Part shown: one piece after another, positions 53,114 through 61,559 of the stretch
Layout: each line of letters opens with the position of its first letter
Position numbering within the stretch: position 1 is the first letter of the stretch
NCBI RefSeq assembly: GCF_036116635.1
Contig: NZ_CP107995.1
Coordinates: 7,502,001 to 7,566,000 of the forward strand
Length of the DNA: 64,000 nucleotides
Direction of reading: 5' to 3'
DNA from: Amycolatopsis sp. NBC_00345
GTDB lineage: Bacteria; Actinomycetota; Actinomycetes; Mycobacteriales; Pseudonocardiaceae
The notes under the pieces: model-generated
Databases searched by the model: none
What the model was told of the DNA's origin: nothing
The model's input: only the letters and a program-made list of their open reading frames with translations
Made by a program: the position numbers and the translations under genes

Positions 53114-53187
53114 CGGGGTGTGGCGCAGCTTGGTAGCGTGCCTCGTTCGGGTCGAGGAGGTCGTGGGTTCGAATCCCGCCACCCCGA
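53114..53187 (+). tRNA. tRNA-Pro(CGG)
   Basis: A 74-base cloverleaf. Acceptor arms are CGGGGTG/CACCCCG with discriminator A. The D arm is GCGCAGCTTGGTAGCGT, the anticodon stem CCTCG/CGAGG with loop TTCGGGT gives anticodon CGG, and the T arm is GTGGGTTCGAATCCCGC (GTTCGAATC loop). CCA is not encoded. It lies 29 bases after the phosphoesterase gene. No integrase or att-like repeat was seen near it. Confidence 0.95.
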
Positions 53188-53199
53188 CGCAGTAAGTCT

Positions 53200-53241
53200 G
53201 GAAGGCCCCTGTTCGCGGAAAACGCGAACCAGGGGCCTTCC
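53200..53241 (+). terminator. Hairpin after tRNA-Pro
   Basis: GGAAGGCCCCTGTTCGCG and CGCGAACCAGGGGCCTTCC form a long stem with one bulge around GAAAA. A second G/C-rich inverted repeat (GGGGGTCGAACCCCC) follows at about 53256-53270. Confidence 0.75.
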
Positions 53242-53335
53242 TGCGTTGTGTCCTCTGGGGGTCGAACCCCCAGGCCCCCGCCAGGCGGGCTCCGCCCCTG
53301 GACCCCGGCTTGCGCGGTTGCGTTGATCCGTTGGG

Positions 53336-54025
53336 TCAGCGGGTGGCGATCAGTTCCGTCCAGCACTGCGTGAAGTCACCGGATCCGGCGGAGCGGGTCC
53401 AGGACCAAGCGGAACGGGCGGCGGAGGTGAGCTGGTCGCGGTCCGGGTGGGCGGGGTCGGCCAGTGCGGTGGCCAGGGCGCGTTCCACGTAAGCGGCGAG
53501 GTCGCGGTACGCCATGTCGGTGCGGTGACGGGTGCGGGCCGTGACGGCGGTGAAGCCGGCGGTCGCGACGTGCTCGGCGATCCGGCGGCCGGCGAACGGG
53601 TTGCCGCCGGCGCGGCGCAGCAGCAGGTAGTAGCCACGGAGGGCGGCGTCGACGTTCGCGGTCTTCGGGCGCAACCGGGCGCGACTCCAGTCCAAAGTGG
53701 ACAACGCCAGCCTGCCGCCGGGGCGGAGGATCCGGTGCAGCTCCGCCAGTAGCGGACCCGGGTCGGCCAGCAGCTCGACCAGTGCGTGCGAGAAGGCCAC
53801 GTCCACCGACTCCGACGGGAACGGCAGCGCGCCCGGCGTCACCACCAGGTAGTCCACTTTGGACGACGCGGGGCCTTCGAGCGCGACCGTCAGCGAGCCC
53901 GCCCCGCAGCCAAGGTCGATCACCCGCTGCCCCGCGGCGAACAGCGGCTGCGCGAACTCCGCCCGCTCCACCGCCGCGCGCGCCACCCGCCTCGAAGCCG
54001 CGTCCCGCGCGTATCCCTCCAGCAC
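53336..54025 (-). CDS. SAM-dependent class I methyltransferase
   Basis: About 229 residues. Motif I is VIDLGCGAGSLTVAL, the acidic motif II region is near YLVVTPGALPFPSESVDVAFSHALVELLADP (motif post II), and ILRPGGRLALSTLD is motif III. The substrate is unknown. The start is chosen at GTG 54025, because TACTGT lies seven bases upstream as in the other leaderless genes; GTG 54034, three codons earlier, is the alternative. Divergent from the S9 peptidase. Confidence 0.82.
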   Translation of the reverse strand: MLEGYARDAASRRVARAAVERAEFAQPLFAAGQRVIDLGCGAGSLTVALEGPASSKVDYLVVTPGALPFPSESVDVAFSHALVELLADPGPLLAELHRILRPGGRLALSTLDWSRARLRPKTANVDAALRGYYLLLRRAGGNPFAGRRIAEHVATAGFTAVTARTRHRTDMAYRDLAAYVERALATALADPAHPDRDQLTSAARSAWSWTRSAGSGDFTQCWTELIATR

Positions 54026-54064
54026 CCCGCACACAGTACGGCCAGTAGGTGGCAGGATCGAGGG

Positions 54065-55912
54065 GTGAGCACGCAGTCAGCCAACCAATATCCGCCCGCA
54101 GTGGTCCCCGGCCGCCTGTTCGGCGACGATCAGGCCGAGACCCGCTGGCGAGCCCGCTTCCACGCCCCGCGCATCTCGGTGCCCGAATGGGCCCGCGACG
54201 CCCCGGACGCCAACGTGTACGTCTCCAACGCCAGTGGCGTCTGGGAGGTGTACGCCTGGCATCGCGCCACCGACAGTCACCGCCGGGTCACCGACCGGCC
54301 CAACGGCACCCTGCACGCGACGCCGTCGCCCGACGGCTCGGCCATCTGGTGGTTCAACGACACCGACGGCGACGAGTTCGGCTCGTGGGTGCGCCAGCCG
54401 TTCGACGCCGACAGCTCGGCGGCGGTCAAGGCGCTCCCGGACGTCCACGACGGCTACCCGGCCGGCCTGGAGATCGGCGAGCGCGTGATCGCGGTCGGCG
54501 TCTCGACCGACGACGGCAGCGAGCTGTTCGCGAAGATCGGCGAAACCACCGAGCGTTTCTACAGCCACCCCGACGACGCGGGCATCGCGTCGCTGTCCCG
54601 TGACGAGAGCCTGCTGGCCATCGCCCACTCCGAGCACGGCGACTCGCGTCACCCGGCGCTGCGCGTGCTGGCGACGGACGGCTTCGCGACCGTCGCGGAA
54701 AAGTGGGACGGCGAGGGCAAGGGCCTCTCGGCGCTGGAGTTCTCGCCGCTGCCCGGCGACCAGCGGCTGCTCGTGCTGCACGAGCGCCGCGGCCGCGAGG
54801 AGCTGCTGGTCTGGGACGTTCGCGCGGACACCGAGACCGAGCTGGAGATCGACCTGCCCGGCGAGGTCGTCGCCGACTGGTACCCGGACGGCCGCGCGCT
54901 GCTGGTGGTGCACTTCCACCAGGGCCGCAGCTCCCTGCACCGGTACGACCTGGACACGGCCGAGCTGTCCTCTTTGGACACCCCGGCCGGCCGGATCGGC
55001 GGCGCGGGCGTGCGCCCGGACGGCACGCTCGAGTACTCGTGGTCGAGCGCGGCGGAGCCGGCGGCGGTGCGCGCCCGTGCCACCGACGGCACCGACTCCG
55101 TGCTGCTGGAGCCTCCGGGCGAGCGCGCGCCGGGCTCGGCGCCGGTGACGGACGCGTTCGTGGAGGGCGTCGGCGGGCAGGTCCACGCGCTCGTCTCGCG
55201 GCCGGCGGATGCTCCGGACGGCCCGCTGCCCACCGTGTTCTCCCTGCACGGCGGACCGCACGCCGCCGACGAGGACCGGTTCTCCGCCTACCGCGCGACC
55301 TGGCTCGACGCCGGGTTCGCCGTGGTCGAGGTCAACTACCGCGGGTCGACGGGCTACGGCTCGGCCTGGCGGGACGCGATCGAGGGCCGTCCCGGGCTCA
55401 CCGAGCTGGAGGACGTCGCGGCGGTGCACGACTGGGCCGTCGAAAGTGGACTGTCCGATAAGGACAAGTGCGTGGTGAACGGCGCTTCGTGGGGCGGTTA
55501 CCTCTCGCTGCTCGCGCTGGGCACGCAGCCGACGCGCTGGGCGGCCGGGGTCGCGGGCGTGCCGGTGGCGGACTACATCGCCGCGTACGAGGACGAGATG
55601 GAGCAGCTGCGCTCGTTCGACCGCGCCCTGTTCGGCGGCGCGCCCGGTGACGTGCCGGCGGTCTACCGGGAGTGCTCGCCGATCACGTACGTCGACGCGG
55701 TCGCCGCCCCGGTGCTCGTCCTGGCCGGTGACAACGACCCGCGCTGCCCGATCCGGCAGATCGAGAACTACCTCGACCGCCTTGGCAAGCGGGACGCGCC
55801 GCACGAGTTCTACCGCTACGACGCGGGCCACGGCTCACTGGTGATCGCCGAGACGATCAAACAGACGTCGATCGAGGTCTACTTCGCGTTGCGGGCCCTC
55901 GGCCTGCGCTGA
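54065..55912 (+). CDS. S9 family prolyl-oligopeptidase-like peptidase
   Basis: A 615-residue protein: an N-terminal seven-bladed beta-propeller (VYVSNASGVWEVYAWHRATDSHRRVTDRPNGTLHATPSPDG ...) and a C-terminal alpha/beta hydrolase from about residue 370. The oxyanion region is VFSLHGGPHAADEDRFS. The catalytic Ser is in VVNGASWGGYLSLLAL, Asp in LVLAGDNDPRCPIRQ and His in YDAGHGSLV. It is probably an acylaminoacyl or oligopeptidase in the cytosol. GTG start with CAGGAT six bases upstream. Followed by a terminator. Confidence 0.9.
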   Translation: MSTQSANQYPPAVVPGRLFGDDQAETRWRARFHAPRISVPEWARDAPDANVYVSNASGVWEVYAWHRATDSHRRVTDRPNGTLHATPSPDGSAIWWFNDTDGDEFGSWVRQPFDADSSAAVKALPDVHDGYPAGLEIGERVIAVGVSTDDGSELFAKIGETTERFYSHPDDAGIASLSRDESLLAIAHSEHGDSRHPALRVLATDGFATVAEKWDGEGKGLSALEFSPLPGDQRLLVLHERRGREELLVWDVRADTETELEIDLPGEVVADWYPDGRALLVVHFHQGRSSLHRYDLDTAELSSLDTPAGRIGGAGVRPDGTLEYSWSSAAEPAAVRARATDGTDSVLLEPPGERAPGSAPVTDAFVEGVGGQVHALVSRPADAPDGPLPTVFSLHGGPHAADEDRFSAYRATWLDAGFAVVEVNYRGSTGYGSAWRDAIEGRPGLTELEDVAAVHDWAVESGLSDKDKCVVNGASWGGYLSLLALGTQPTRWAAGVAGVPVADYIAAYEDEMEQLRSFDRALFGGAPGDVPAVYRECSPITYVDAVAAPVLVLAGDNDPRCPIRQIENYLDRLGKRDAPHEFYRYDAGHGSLVIAETIKQTSIEVYFALRALGLR

Positions 55913-55920
55913 CCTGGGGT

Positions 55921-55949
55921 CCAGGCGCCTCCCCAGCGGAGGCGCCTGG
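55921..55949 (+). terminator. Hairpin after the S9 peptidase
   Basis: CCAGGCGCCTCC and GGAGGCGCCTGG pair perfectly around a 5-nt loop; GCTTTCC follows. Confidence 0.75.
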
Positions 55950-56010
55950 GCTTTCCCGGCACGCGTAAAACCAGTGGCGTACGGCCCCCGCCCGGGGCGA
56001 TGCTCAAGGC

Positions 56011-56523
56011 GTGGACATCACCTTCGAACACGATCCGCGCGGGGAGTGCTTCGCCCGGATCCGGCGGCGTGACGGGCTGGTGCTCGGCCTGCCCTCGTTC
56101 TCGCGGAAGTTCCGGGTGCCGCACGATCTCGCGCACGCCGTGACCGAGCGGGCGCTGGGCCTCGGCGGCGGGGTGTTCGGGTGCATCGCCGCGGGTGCGG
56201 TTTTCGGGAACATGCGGGTGCTGGAAGGAAAACCGCGGCACGACGCCAAAGCACGCAGCGAGCGGGTGCTCAAGGCGGCGAAGCGGTCGATCGGGGTGGC
56301 GGAATGCCTGTCCGGGGTACTGCACGAGGCCGTCGAGCACGGCCGGCAGCTGCGGTTCAGTGTGGCGCGCGAGACCTGGGGCATCCTGGAGCAGGATCCT
56401 TTTCCTTACAGTGAAAGGGAAATCCGCTCGGCGTCCGAGAAGCTCCACGAGCTGGCCGAGGTCTGGCAGACCAGCGGCGAGCCGCTCGAGTTCTCCTGGC
56501 CCGAGCGGCTCCGGCCGGCCTAG
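56011..56523 (+). CDS. Hypothetical actinobacterial protein
   Basis: A 170-residue protein, not recognised. It begins VDITFEHDPRGECFARIRRRDGLVLGLPSFSRKFRVPHDLAHAVTE, then GLGGGVFGCIAAGAVFGNMRVLEGKPRHDAKA. HDLAHAVTE is reminiscent of a metal site, but no HExxH is present. Helical C-terminus (EIRSASEKLHELAEVWQTSGE). No membrane segment or signal. Its TAG shares CTAG with the TAG of the convergent TIGR03085 gene. Confidence 0.65.
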   Translation: MDITFEHDPRGECFARIRRRDGLVLGLPSFSRKFRVPHDLAHAVTERALGLGGGVFGCIAAGAVFGNMRVLEGKPRHDAKARSERVLKAAKRSIGVAECLSGVLHEAVEHGRQLRFSVARETWGILEQDPFPYSEREIRSASEKLHELAEVWQTSGEPLEFSWPERLRPA

Positions 56524-57146
56524 ATGCCGCGGCTCAGCTCACGCAAGCGCGAGACCGCGGACTCGTCGCCCTCGTAAGTCAGGTGGACGGCGTCGCGGCC
56601 GAAGACGAACAGAAGCAGGTCCACCGGGTCGCCGGTCACAGTCACCACCGGGTTGCCCGCCTTCACCGCCGCGGTACGGCCGTCCGTGGTCTTCAGCTCA
56701 ACGCCGACCGGGGACTTCCGCAGGTTCAGCTTCGCGGACTGGCGGGCCAGCCGCCACGCCGCGTCGTCGCGGGCCGGGTTCGCCGGGCGCGGCTCCCAGC
56801 CGGGCTGGGCGCGGCGGACGTCCTCGTGGTGGACGAGGAACTCGGCGCCGTTGGTCAGCTCCTCCAGCGGCCCGATCGCCATCGGCCAGTACCACGCGGG
56901 GCCGCGGCGGACCTGGTCCACCAGCTCGGGCCACGGCTTCGCCGCGTACCGGTCCTGCACCCGCTTGGTGTACCCGGCGAGCGCGGGCAGCATGATGCCC
57001 GGCGACGCGTCGAGCCGGTGCTCCCGGACGATCAGGTGCGCCGCGAGGTCCCGCGCCGCCCAGCCGTCGCACAACGTCGGCGCGTCGGGGCCGACCTCTT
57101 CGAAGAGCGCGCTCAGCGCCTGGCGTTCGTCCGCGGCAAGACCCAT
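56520..57146 (-). CDS. TIGR03085/DinB-like metal-binding protein
   Basis: A 208-residue protein of the actinobacterial TIGR03085 type, related to mycothiol-dependent maleylpyruvate isomerase. LSALFEEVGPDAPTLCDGWAARDLAAHLIVREHRLDASPGIMLP holds one metal His, and GAEFLVHHEDVRRAQPGWEPR the others. A C-terminal SCP2-like domain follows (VVTVTGDPVDLLLFVFGRDA). It may use mycothiol; the reaction is unknown. TAATGT lies seven bases before the ATG (57154-57159 on the complement). Confidence 0.85.
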   Translation of the reverse strand: MGLAADERQALSALFEEVGPDAPTLCDGWAARDLAAHLIVREHRLDASPGIMLPALAGYTKRVQDRYAAKPWPELVDQVRRGPAWYWPMAIGPLEELTNGAEFLVHHEDVRRAQPGWEPRPANPARDDAAWRLARQSAKLNLRKSPVGVELKTTDGRTAAVKAGNPVVTVTGDPVDLLLFVFGRDAVHLTYEGDESAVSRLRELSRGI

Positions 57147-57168
57147 ACCGGCGACATTACCCCCGCGA

Positions 57169-58560
57169 TCAGTGATGGAACGCCGTCGACGTCGAGGCGT
57201 CGTGCTGCGGTCCCGCCTGGCGTTCCAGCTCGGGCAGGATCCGGGCCAGGTCGGCCAGCAGCAGGTCGGCCAGGTCGTGCGTGAAGCCGTTGCGGACCAC
57301 GATGCGCAGCACCGCGAGGTCGGTGCGGTCCTCCGGGAACGTGTACGCCGGCACCAGCCAGCCGCGCTCGCGCAGCCGCCGGGAGACGTCGAACACGTCG
57401 TAACCCGTGATGTCCTTTTTGGTCGTGAACGCGAACACCGGCAGCTGGTCGCCGCGGGTGAGCAGCTCGAACGGGCCCATCCCGGCGATGCGGTCGGACA
57501 GGTGCGTCGCGACGTCGCGCGACGCCTGCTGCACGGCGCGGAAGCCGTCACGGCCGAGGCGGACGAACGTGTAGTACTGCGCGGCCACCTCGGCACCGGG
57601 CCGGGAGAAGTTCAGCGCGAACGTCGGCATGTCGCCGCCGAGGTAGTTGACGTTGAACACCAGCTCCGAGGGCAGCGCCGCCTTGTCCCGCCACACCACC
57701 CAGCCGACCCCGGGGTAGACCAGGCCGTACTTGTGCCCGGAGGTGTTGATCGACGCGACCCGCGGCAGCCGGAAGTCCCACTCCAGGTCCGGGTCGAGGA
57801 ACGGCGCGATCATGGCGCCCGACGCGCCGTCCACGTGCACCGGGATGTCCCAGCCGGTGCGCGACTGCAGCTCGTCGAGCGCGGCGGCGATCTCCGCCAC
57901 CGGCTCGTAACTGCCGTCGAAAGTGGACCCGAGGATCCCGACGACGCCGATGGTGTTCTCGTCGCAGCGCTTGACCGCCTCGGCCGCGGACAGGTGGAAC
58001 CGGTCCTCCGCCATGGGCACCAGGCGCGGCTCGACCTCCCAGTACTCGCAGAACTTCTCCCAGCAGACCTGGACGTTCACGCCCATCACCAGGTTCGGCT
58101 TGCCCGTGCGGCCGAGCTTCGACCAGCGCCGCTTCAGCGCCATCCCGGCGAGCATGCAGGCTTCGGACGAGCCGGTGGTGGAGCAGCCCATCACCCCGGC
58201 CGGGTCCGGCGCGTGCCACAGATCGGCGAGGATGTTGACGCAGCGGCGCTCCAGCTCCGCCGTCTGCGGGTACTCGTCCTTGTCGATCATGTTCTTGTCG
58301 ACGCACTCGGCCATCAGCTCACGGGCCTGCGGCTCCATCCACGTGGTGACGAACGTGGCGAGGTTGAGCCGTGCGTTGCCGTCGAGCATCAGCTCGTCGC
58401 GAACCAGCTGCAACGCGGTGTCCGGCGGCAGCGAGTCGTCCGGCAGCCTGTCGTGGGGCATCACGAAATCCGCCGCCAATGCCGGGTTTGCCCCGGCATA
58501 CAGCGGATTCGTGCCCGCTTGGCGTTCCGGCCGGTCTTGTCGCCCCTGATGCAGCACCAT
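57169..58560 (-). CDS. gadB: Glutamate decarboxylase
   Basis: A 463-residue PLP enzyme of the GadA/GadB group. GVMGCSTTGSSEACMLAGMALKRRW and VHVDGASGAMIAPFLDPDLEWDFRLPRVASINTSGHKYGLVYPGVGWVVWR hold the PLP site, with the Schiff-base Lys in SGHKYG near residue 276. It turns glutamate into GABA, taking up a proton, and is often part of acid resistance. Full length for the family. ATG with TACGGT six bases upstream (58567-58572 on the complement), suggesting a leaderless mRNA. It is transcribed toward TIGR03085, which has its own box. No GABA antiporter gene is adjacent. Confidence 0.95.
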   Translation of the reverse strand: MVLHQGRQDRPERQAGTNPLYAGANPALAADFVMPHDRLPDDSLPPDTALQLVRDELMLDGNARLNLATFVTTWMEPQARELMAECVDKNMIDKDEYPQTAELERRCVNILADLWHAPDPAGVMGCSTTGSSEACMLAGMALKRRWSKLGRTGKPNLVMGVNVQVCWEKFCEYWEVEPRLVPMAEDRFHLSAAEAVKRCDENTIGVVGILGSTFDGSYEPVAEIAAALDELQSRTGWDIPVHVDGASGAMIAPFLDPDLEWDFRLPRVASINTSGHKYGLVYPGVGWVVWRDKAALPSELVFNVNYLGGDMPTFALNFSRPGAEVAAQYYTFVRLGRDGFRAVQQASRDVATHLSDRIAGMGPFELLTRGDQLPVFAFTTKKDITGYDVFDVSRRLRERGWLVPAYTFPEDRTDLAVLRIVVRNGFTHDLADLLLADLARILPELERQAGPQHDASTSTAFHH

Positions 58561-58614
58561 GATCCGACCGTACTGCGCCGCGCGGGTCCGGACACCCCAC
58601 GACGCCTGCCCGGA

Positions 58615-59037
58615 TCAGACCGACGCGGAGAGCGCGACCTCGATGTTGCCGCGGGTGGCGTTGGAGTACGGGCACACCTGGTGCGCCTGCGCCACCAGCT
58701 TGTCGGCCTCCGCCTGGTCCAGGCCGGGCAGCGTGACGTGCAGGGCGACGCCGAGCTTGAAGCCGACCTCCTGCTTGTACAGGCTGACCTCGGCGTTCAC
58801 CGTCGACTCGGGCAGCTTCACCTTCGCCTCGCGCGCGACGGCCTGCAGGGCGCTGTGGAAACAGGCCGAGTAGCCCGCGGCGAACAGCTGCTCCGGGTTG
58901 GTCTTGTCACCGCCGGGACCGCCCATCTCCTTGGGGATCGCCAGCGACTCGTCGATGACCCCGTCGGACGAGGTGACCTCGCCGTTGCGGCCCGCGCCGC
59001 GTGCCGTCGCCGCGGCGGTGTAGATCGCGTCAGCCAT
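58615..59037 (-). CDS. ohr: Organic hydroperoxide resistance protein Ohr
   Basis: A 140-residue OsmC/Ohr peroxidase with both catalytic cysteines: C59 in AAGYSACFHSAL and C122 in HQVCPYSNATRGN. TNPEQLFAAGY is the family signature. It reduces organic hydroperoxides using lipoyl or similar thiols. No OhrR gene is next to it. The ATG at 59037 follows GAGGAAGCAGG; the frame upstream is not credible. Confidence 0.93.
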   Translation of the reverse strand: MADAIYTAAATARGAGRNGEVTSSDGVIDESLAIPKEMGGPGGDKTNPEQLFAAGYSACFHSALQAVAREAKVKLPESTVNAEVSLYKQEVGFKLGVALHVTLPGLDQAEADKLVAQAHQVCPYSNATRGNIEVALSASV

Positions 59038-59154
59038 GGTTTCGCCTGCTTCCTCGTCGGAACGCCGCTGTCGGCGTCTCAGTGGTGCCAACATTCCGCA
59101 CCAGCTGAACCTAACCACCACATGGCGAGCATCACGACCTGATCCCCGGGGACC

Positions 59155-59727
59155 TCAGCGCGCGCGAGCCGTCGCGAACTCCGCGACCTGCTGGCCGATG
59201 AGCCGCAGCGTGCGCACGCTCTTCTCGTCGGAGGCGCCGCCGGCCTCGTCGAACTTGGTCTCGGCGGAGTTGATGGAAGCACCCAGCGGGGTGGCCCAGC
59301 CGCGCAGCGCGTGCGTGATCGTGCGCAGCTGGTCGAGCGTGGTGACGGCGGCCTGCCAGCCGAAGGCGACGGCGGCGAGGCCGACCGCGCGGCCGTCGAG
59401 GTACGGGCGGGTGTCCTCGCGCAGGTCCTCGACGTAGTCCAGGGCGTTCTTGACCAGGCCGGACAGCGCGCCGTGGTAACCGGGCGAGACGACGATGACC
59501 CCGTCGGCCCGCCGGATCTCGTCGATCAGCCGGGACGCGCGCTCGTTGCGCTCGCGCACGGCCGTGTCGTAGAACGGCAGGACGAGTTCCGGGCCGGGGA
59601 TCAGCTCGGTGGTGACACCGAGTTCGGCCGCCGCGCCGAGCGCGATCCGCAGGGCGCGCTCGGACTGCGAACCCTCGCGCAGCGAGCCGCCGATCCCGAG
59701 CACCCTGACCGTGTTGGCTGAAGTCAC
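59155..59727 (-). CDS. NAD(P)H-dependent FMN reductase
   Basis: A 190-residue flavodoxin-fold FMN reductase: VLGIGGSLREGSQSERALRIAL (phosphate loop), VIVVSPGYHGALSGLVKNALDYVEDL (isoalloxazine loop), GRAVGLAAVAFGWQAAVTTLDQLRTI. It would reduce FMN, quinones or azo compounds. GTG start with TAACCT seven bases upstream (59735-59740 on the complement). The 200-base gap to the next gene is a divergent promoter region. Confidence 0.88.
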   Translation of the reverse strand: MTSANTVRVLGIGGSLREGSQSERALRIALGAAAELGVTTELIPGPELVLPFYDTAVRERNERASRLIDEIRRADGVIVVSPGYHGALSGLVKNALDYVEDLREDTRPYLDGRAVGLAAVAFGWQAAVTTLDQLRTITHALRGWATPLGASINSAETKFDEAGGASDEKSVRTLRLIGQQVAEFATARAR

Positions 59728-59929
59728 GCTTTCGAGGTTAACAACTCCACTTAACTGGAGGACCAGGATTTGGAACGGAGCCCTGGGTCACAGCGGGCAC
59801 AAAGCCGGGCCTGGTACTGGAATGGCGGATTGACTGGCGGGCCGGCATTCCGGACCGAGTCCACGGCGCAGAGCTGGACCCGGAACCTACTGACTAGTAA
59901 CGTCGGGGTCTCGACGCCGAGGAGGAACG

Positions 59930-60991
59930 ATGGCGATCCCGCCCCAGATCCGCGCCCAGGCCGCCGCCGCCCAGCTGCTGTTCTGGCTGCCGCGCCCCGT
60001 CCGGCGGCTGCTCGCCGGTCCGCCGCTGCGCCGTGACGGCCAGGAACTCGCCCTCGACGCCCAGCTGCTGCTGCGGCTGCAGAAGCTGAACGGCGGCGGA
60101 CTGGTCAACGGCTCGGTGGAGCAGTCCCGCGCGCTGCTCGAACTGGGCTCGCACCTGGTCAGCGGGAAGCGGATCGAGCCCGTCTCCACGCGTGAGATCA
60201 AGATCCCCGCGGACGGCGGCCCGCTCGACGCGACGCTGTACACCCCCGCCGGGCTGCCTGAGCCCTCCGGCCTGCTGGTGTTCTTCCACGGTGGCGGCTG
60301 GGTCGTGGGCAGCCGCGCGACCCACGACAACTCCTCCCGCTACCTGGCCAAGCACGCCGGGGTCCGAGTGCTGTCGGTCGAGTACCGGCTGGCGCCGGAG
60401 CACCCGTTCCCGGCGGCGGCGGAGGACGCGCTCGCGGCGTTCGCCTACGCGCACGCCAAAGCCGGCGAACTCGGCGCGGACCCGGACCGCATCGCCGTGG
60501 GCGGGGACAGCGCGGGCGGCAACCTCGCCGCGGTCGTGGCGCTGGAGACGACCCGGGCGGGCGGCCCGGCGCCGGCGTTCCAGCTGCTGATCTACCCCGC
60601 GGTGGACTTCACCACCCGACGGCGCTCGCGGGAGCTGTTCGGCACCGACCTGTTCCTCACCGACGAGGGCATGAAGTGGTTCGAAGGCCACTACGTGCCC
60701 GAGGGCACCGACCTGGCCGACCCACGCCTGTCGCCACTGCTCGCGTCCGACCACAGTGGACTGCCGCCGGCCTTCGTCGTCACCGCCGGGTTCGACCCGC
60801 TGCGCGACGAAGGCGAGGCGTACGCGGAAAAGCTGCGCGCCGCGGGGGTTCAGGTGGCGCTGAGCCGGCAGGCGGACCTGATCCACGGCTTCCTGAGCTT
60901 CACCGGGGTCGGCAGCCGCTTCCGCGAGGCCGTCGCCGAGATGGCCGGCGCGCTGCGGCTCGGCCTGGCCGAGACGAAGACCCAAGCGTAG
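59930..60991 (+). CDS. HSL-family esterase/lipase
   Basis: A 353-residue alpha/beta hydrolase of the hormone-sensitive-lipase group. The oxyanion motif is VFFHGGGWVVGS (HGGG), the nucleophile Ser in VGGDSAGGNLAAV, the Asp in TAGFDPLRDEGE and the His in DLIHGFLSF. Residues 1-100 form the helical cap. It is a cytosolic carboxylester hydrolase, probably for short-chain esters. GAGGAGGAACG precedes the ATG. Confidence 0.9.
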   Translation: MAIPPQIRAQAAAAQLLFWLPRPVRRLLAGPPLRRDGQELALDAQLLLRLQKLNGGGLVNGSVEQSRALLELGSHLVSGKRIEPVSTREIKIPADGGPLDATLYTPAGLPEPSGLLVFFHGGGWVVGSRATHDNSSRYLAKHAGVRVLSVEYRLAPEHPFPAAAEDALAAFAYAHAKAGELGADPDRIAVGGDSAGGNLAAVVALETTRAGGPAPAFQLLIYPAVDFTTRRRSRELFGTDLFLTDEGMKWFEGHYVPEGTDLADPRLSPLLASDHSGLPPAFVVTAGFDPLRDEGEAYAEKLRAAGVQVALSRQADLIHGFLSFTGVGSRFREAVAEMAGALRLGLAETKTQA

Positions 60992-61024
60992 AACCGTCCG
61001 CTCGGTGGGGAGTAATTTCCGGCT

Positions 61025-61402
61025 ATGACACACAGTGCAGAGATGCCCGCGGTGGTGGACCGGTACTTCGCCGCCGTGAACGCCCGCGACTGGGCCGCGA
61101 TCGCCCCCTGCTTCACCGAAGACGCCGAGTTCTGGATGCTCGGCGCCCGGACGGCGCGCGGAGGGGCGGAGATCGCCGAACAGCTGCGCAAGTCCCTGGA
61201 GCCATTGCCCGAGACGAACGACGAGGTCGTCCGGGTGGCCGCCGACGGCACCTTGGTGCTGGCCGAGCTGGTGTTCCGGGCTCGCACCCCGGCGGGCGAC
61301 TCGATTCGGCTGAACGCGGCCGACGTCTTCGAGCTGACTCCCGGCGGTGAGGCCATCACCCGCGTCTCGAACTGGTCCGGCTCGCCGCGGCAGGCAGGCT
61401 GA
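61025..61402 (+). CDS. SnoaL/NTF2-like protein
   Basis: A 125-residue NTF2-fold protein of the SnoaL-like type: VVDRYFAAVNARDWAAIAPCFTEDAEFWMLGARTARGGAEIAEQLRKSLEPLP. Function unknown; members are small cyclases, hydratases or isomerases. TAATTT lies six bases before the ATG (61013-61018), suggesting a leaderless mRNA. A repeat palindrome follows its stop. Confidence 0.8.
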   Translation: MTHSAEMPAVVDRYFAAVNARDWAAIAPCFTEDAEFWMLGARTARGGAEIAEQLRKSLEPLPETNDEVVRVAADGTLVLAELVFRARTPAGDSIRLNAADVFELTPGGEAITRVSNWSGSPRQAG

Positions 61403-61422
61403 CCACCCACGTTCAAGACAGA

Positions 61423-61477
61423 TGCCCTGAAGGCCACCTTGAGGGACGGAGCGTCCCTCAAGGTGGCCTTCAGGGCA
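61423..61477. repeat. 26-bp perfect palindrome, GAAGGCCACCTTGAGGG family
   Basis: TGCCCTGAAGGCCACCTTGA plus GGGACG (61423-61448) pairs perfectly with its complement at 61452-61477 around a 3-nt loop. The core GAAGGCCACCTTGAGGG is shared with the palindrome at 17328-17374. It lies 20 bases after the SnoaL-like gene. Confidence 0.85.
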
Positions 61478-61502
61478 CTGGCCGTGCCATCCCAGGACAC
61501 GA

Positions 61503-61538
61503 CCGGAGCCTGGTGCGGCGAACCGCACCAGGCTCCGG
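61503..61538 (-). terminator. 16-bp hairpin terminator
   Basis: CCGGAGCCTGGTGCGG and CCGCACCAGGCTCCGG pair perfectly around CGAA, 22 bases after the stop of the minus-strand secreted protein. Confidence 0.75.
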
Positions 61539-61559
61539 GTCCCCCTGTTTCCGGGTTGG

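Noticed and set aside
53114..53187. tRNA-Pro as an integration site of a mobile element
   Set aside because: No integrase, no duplicated 3' end of the tRNA and no shift in gene content follow it.
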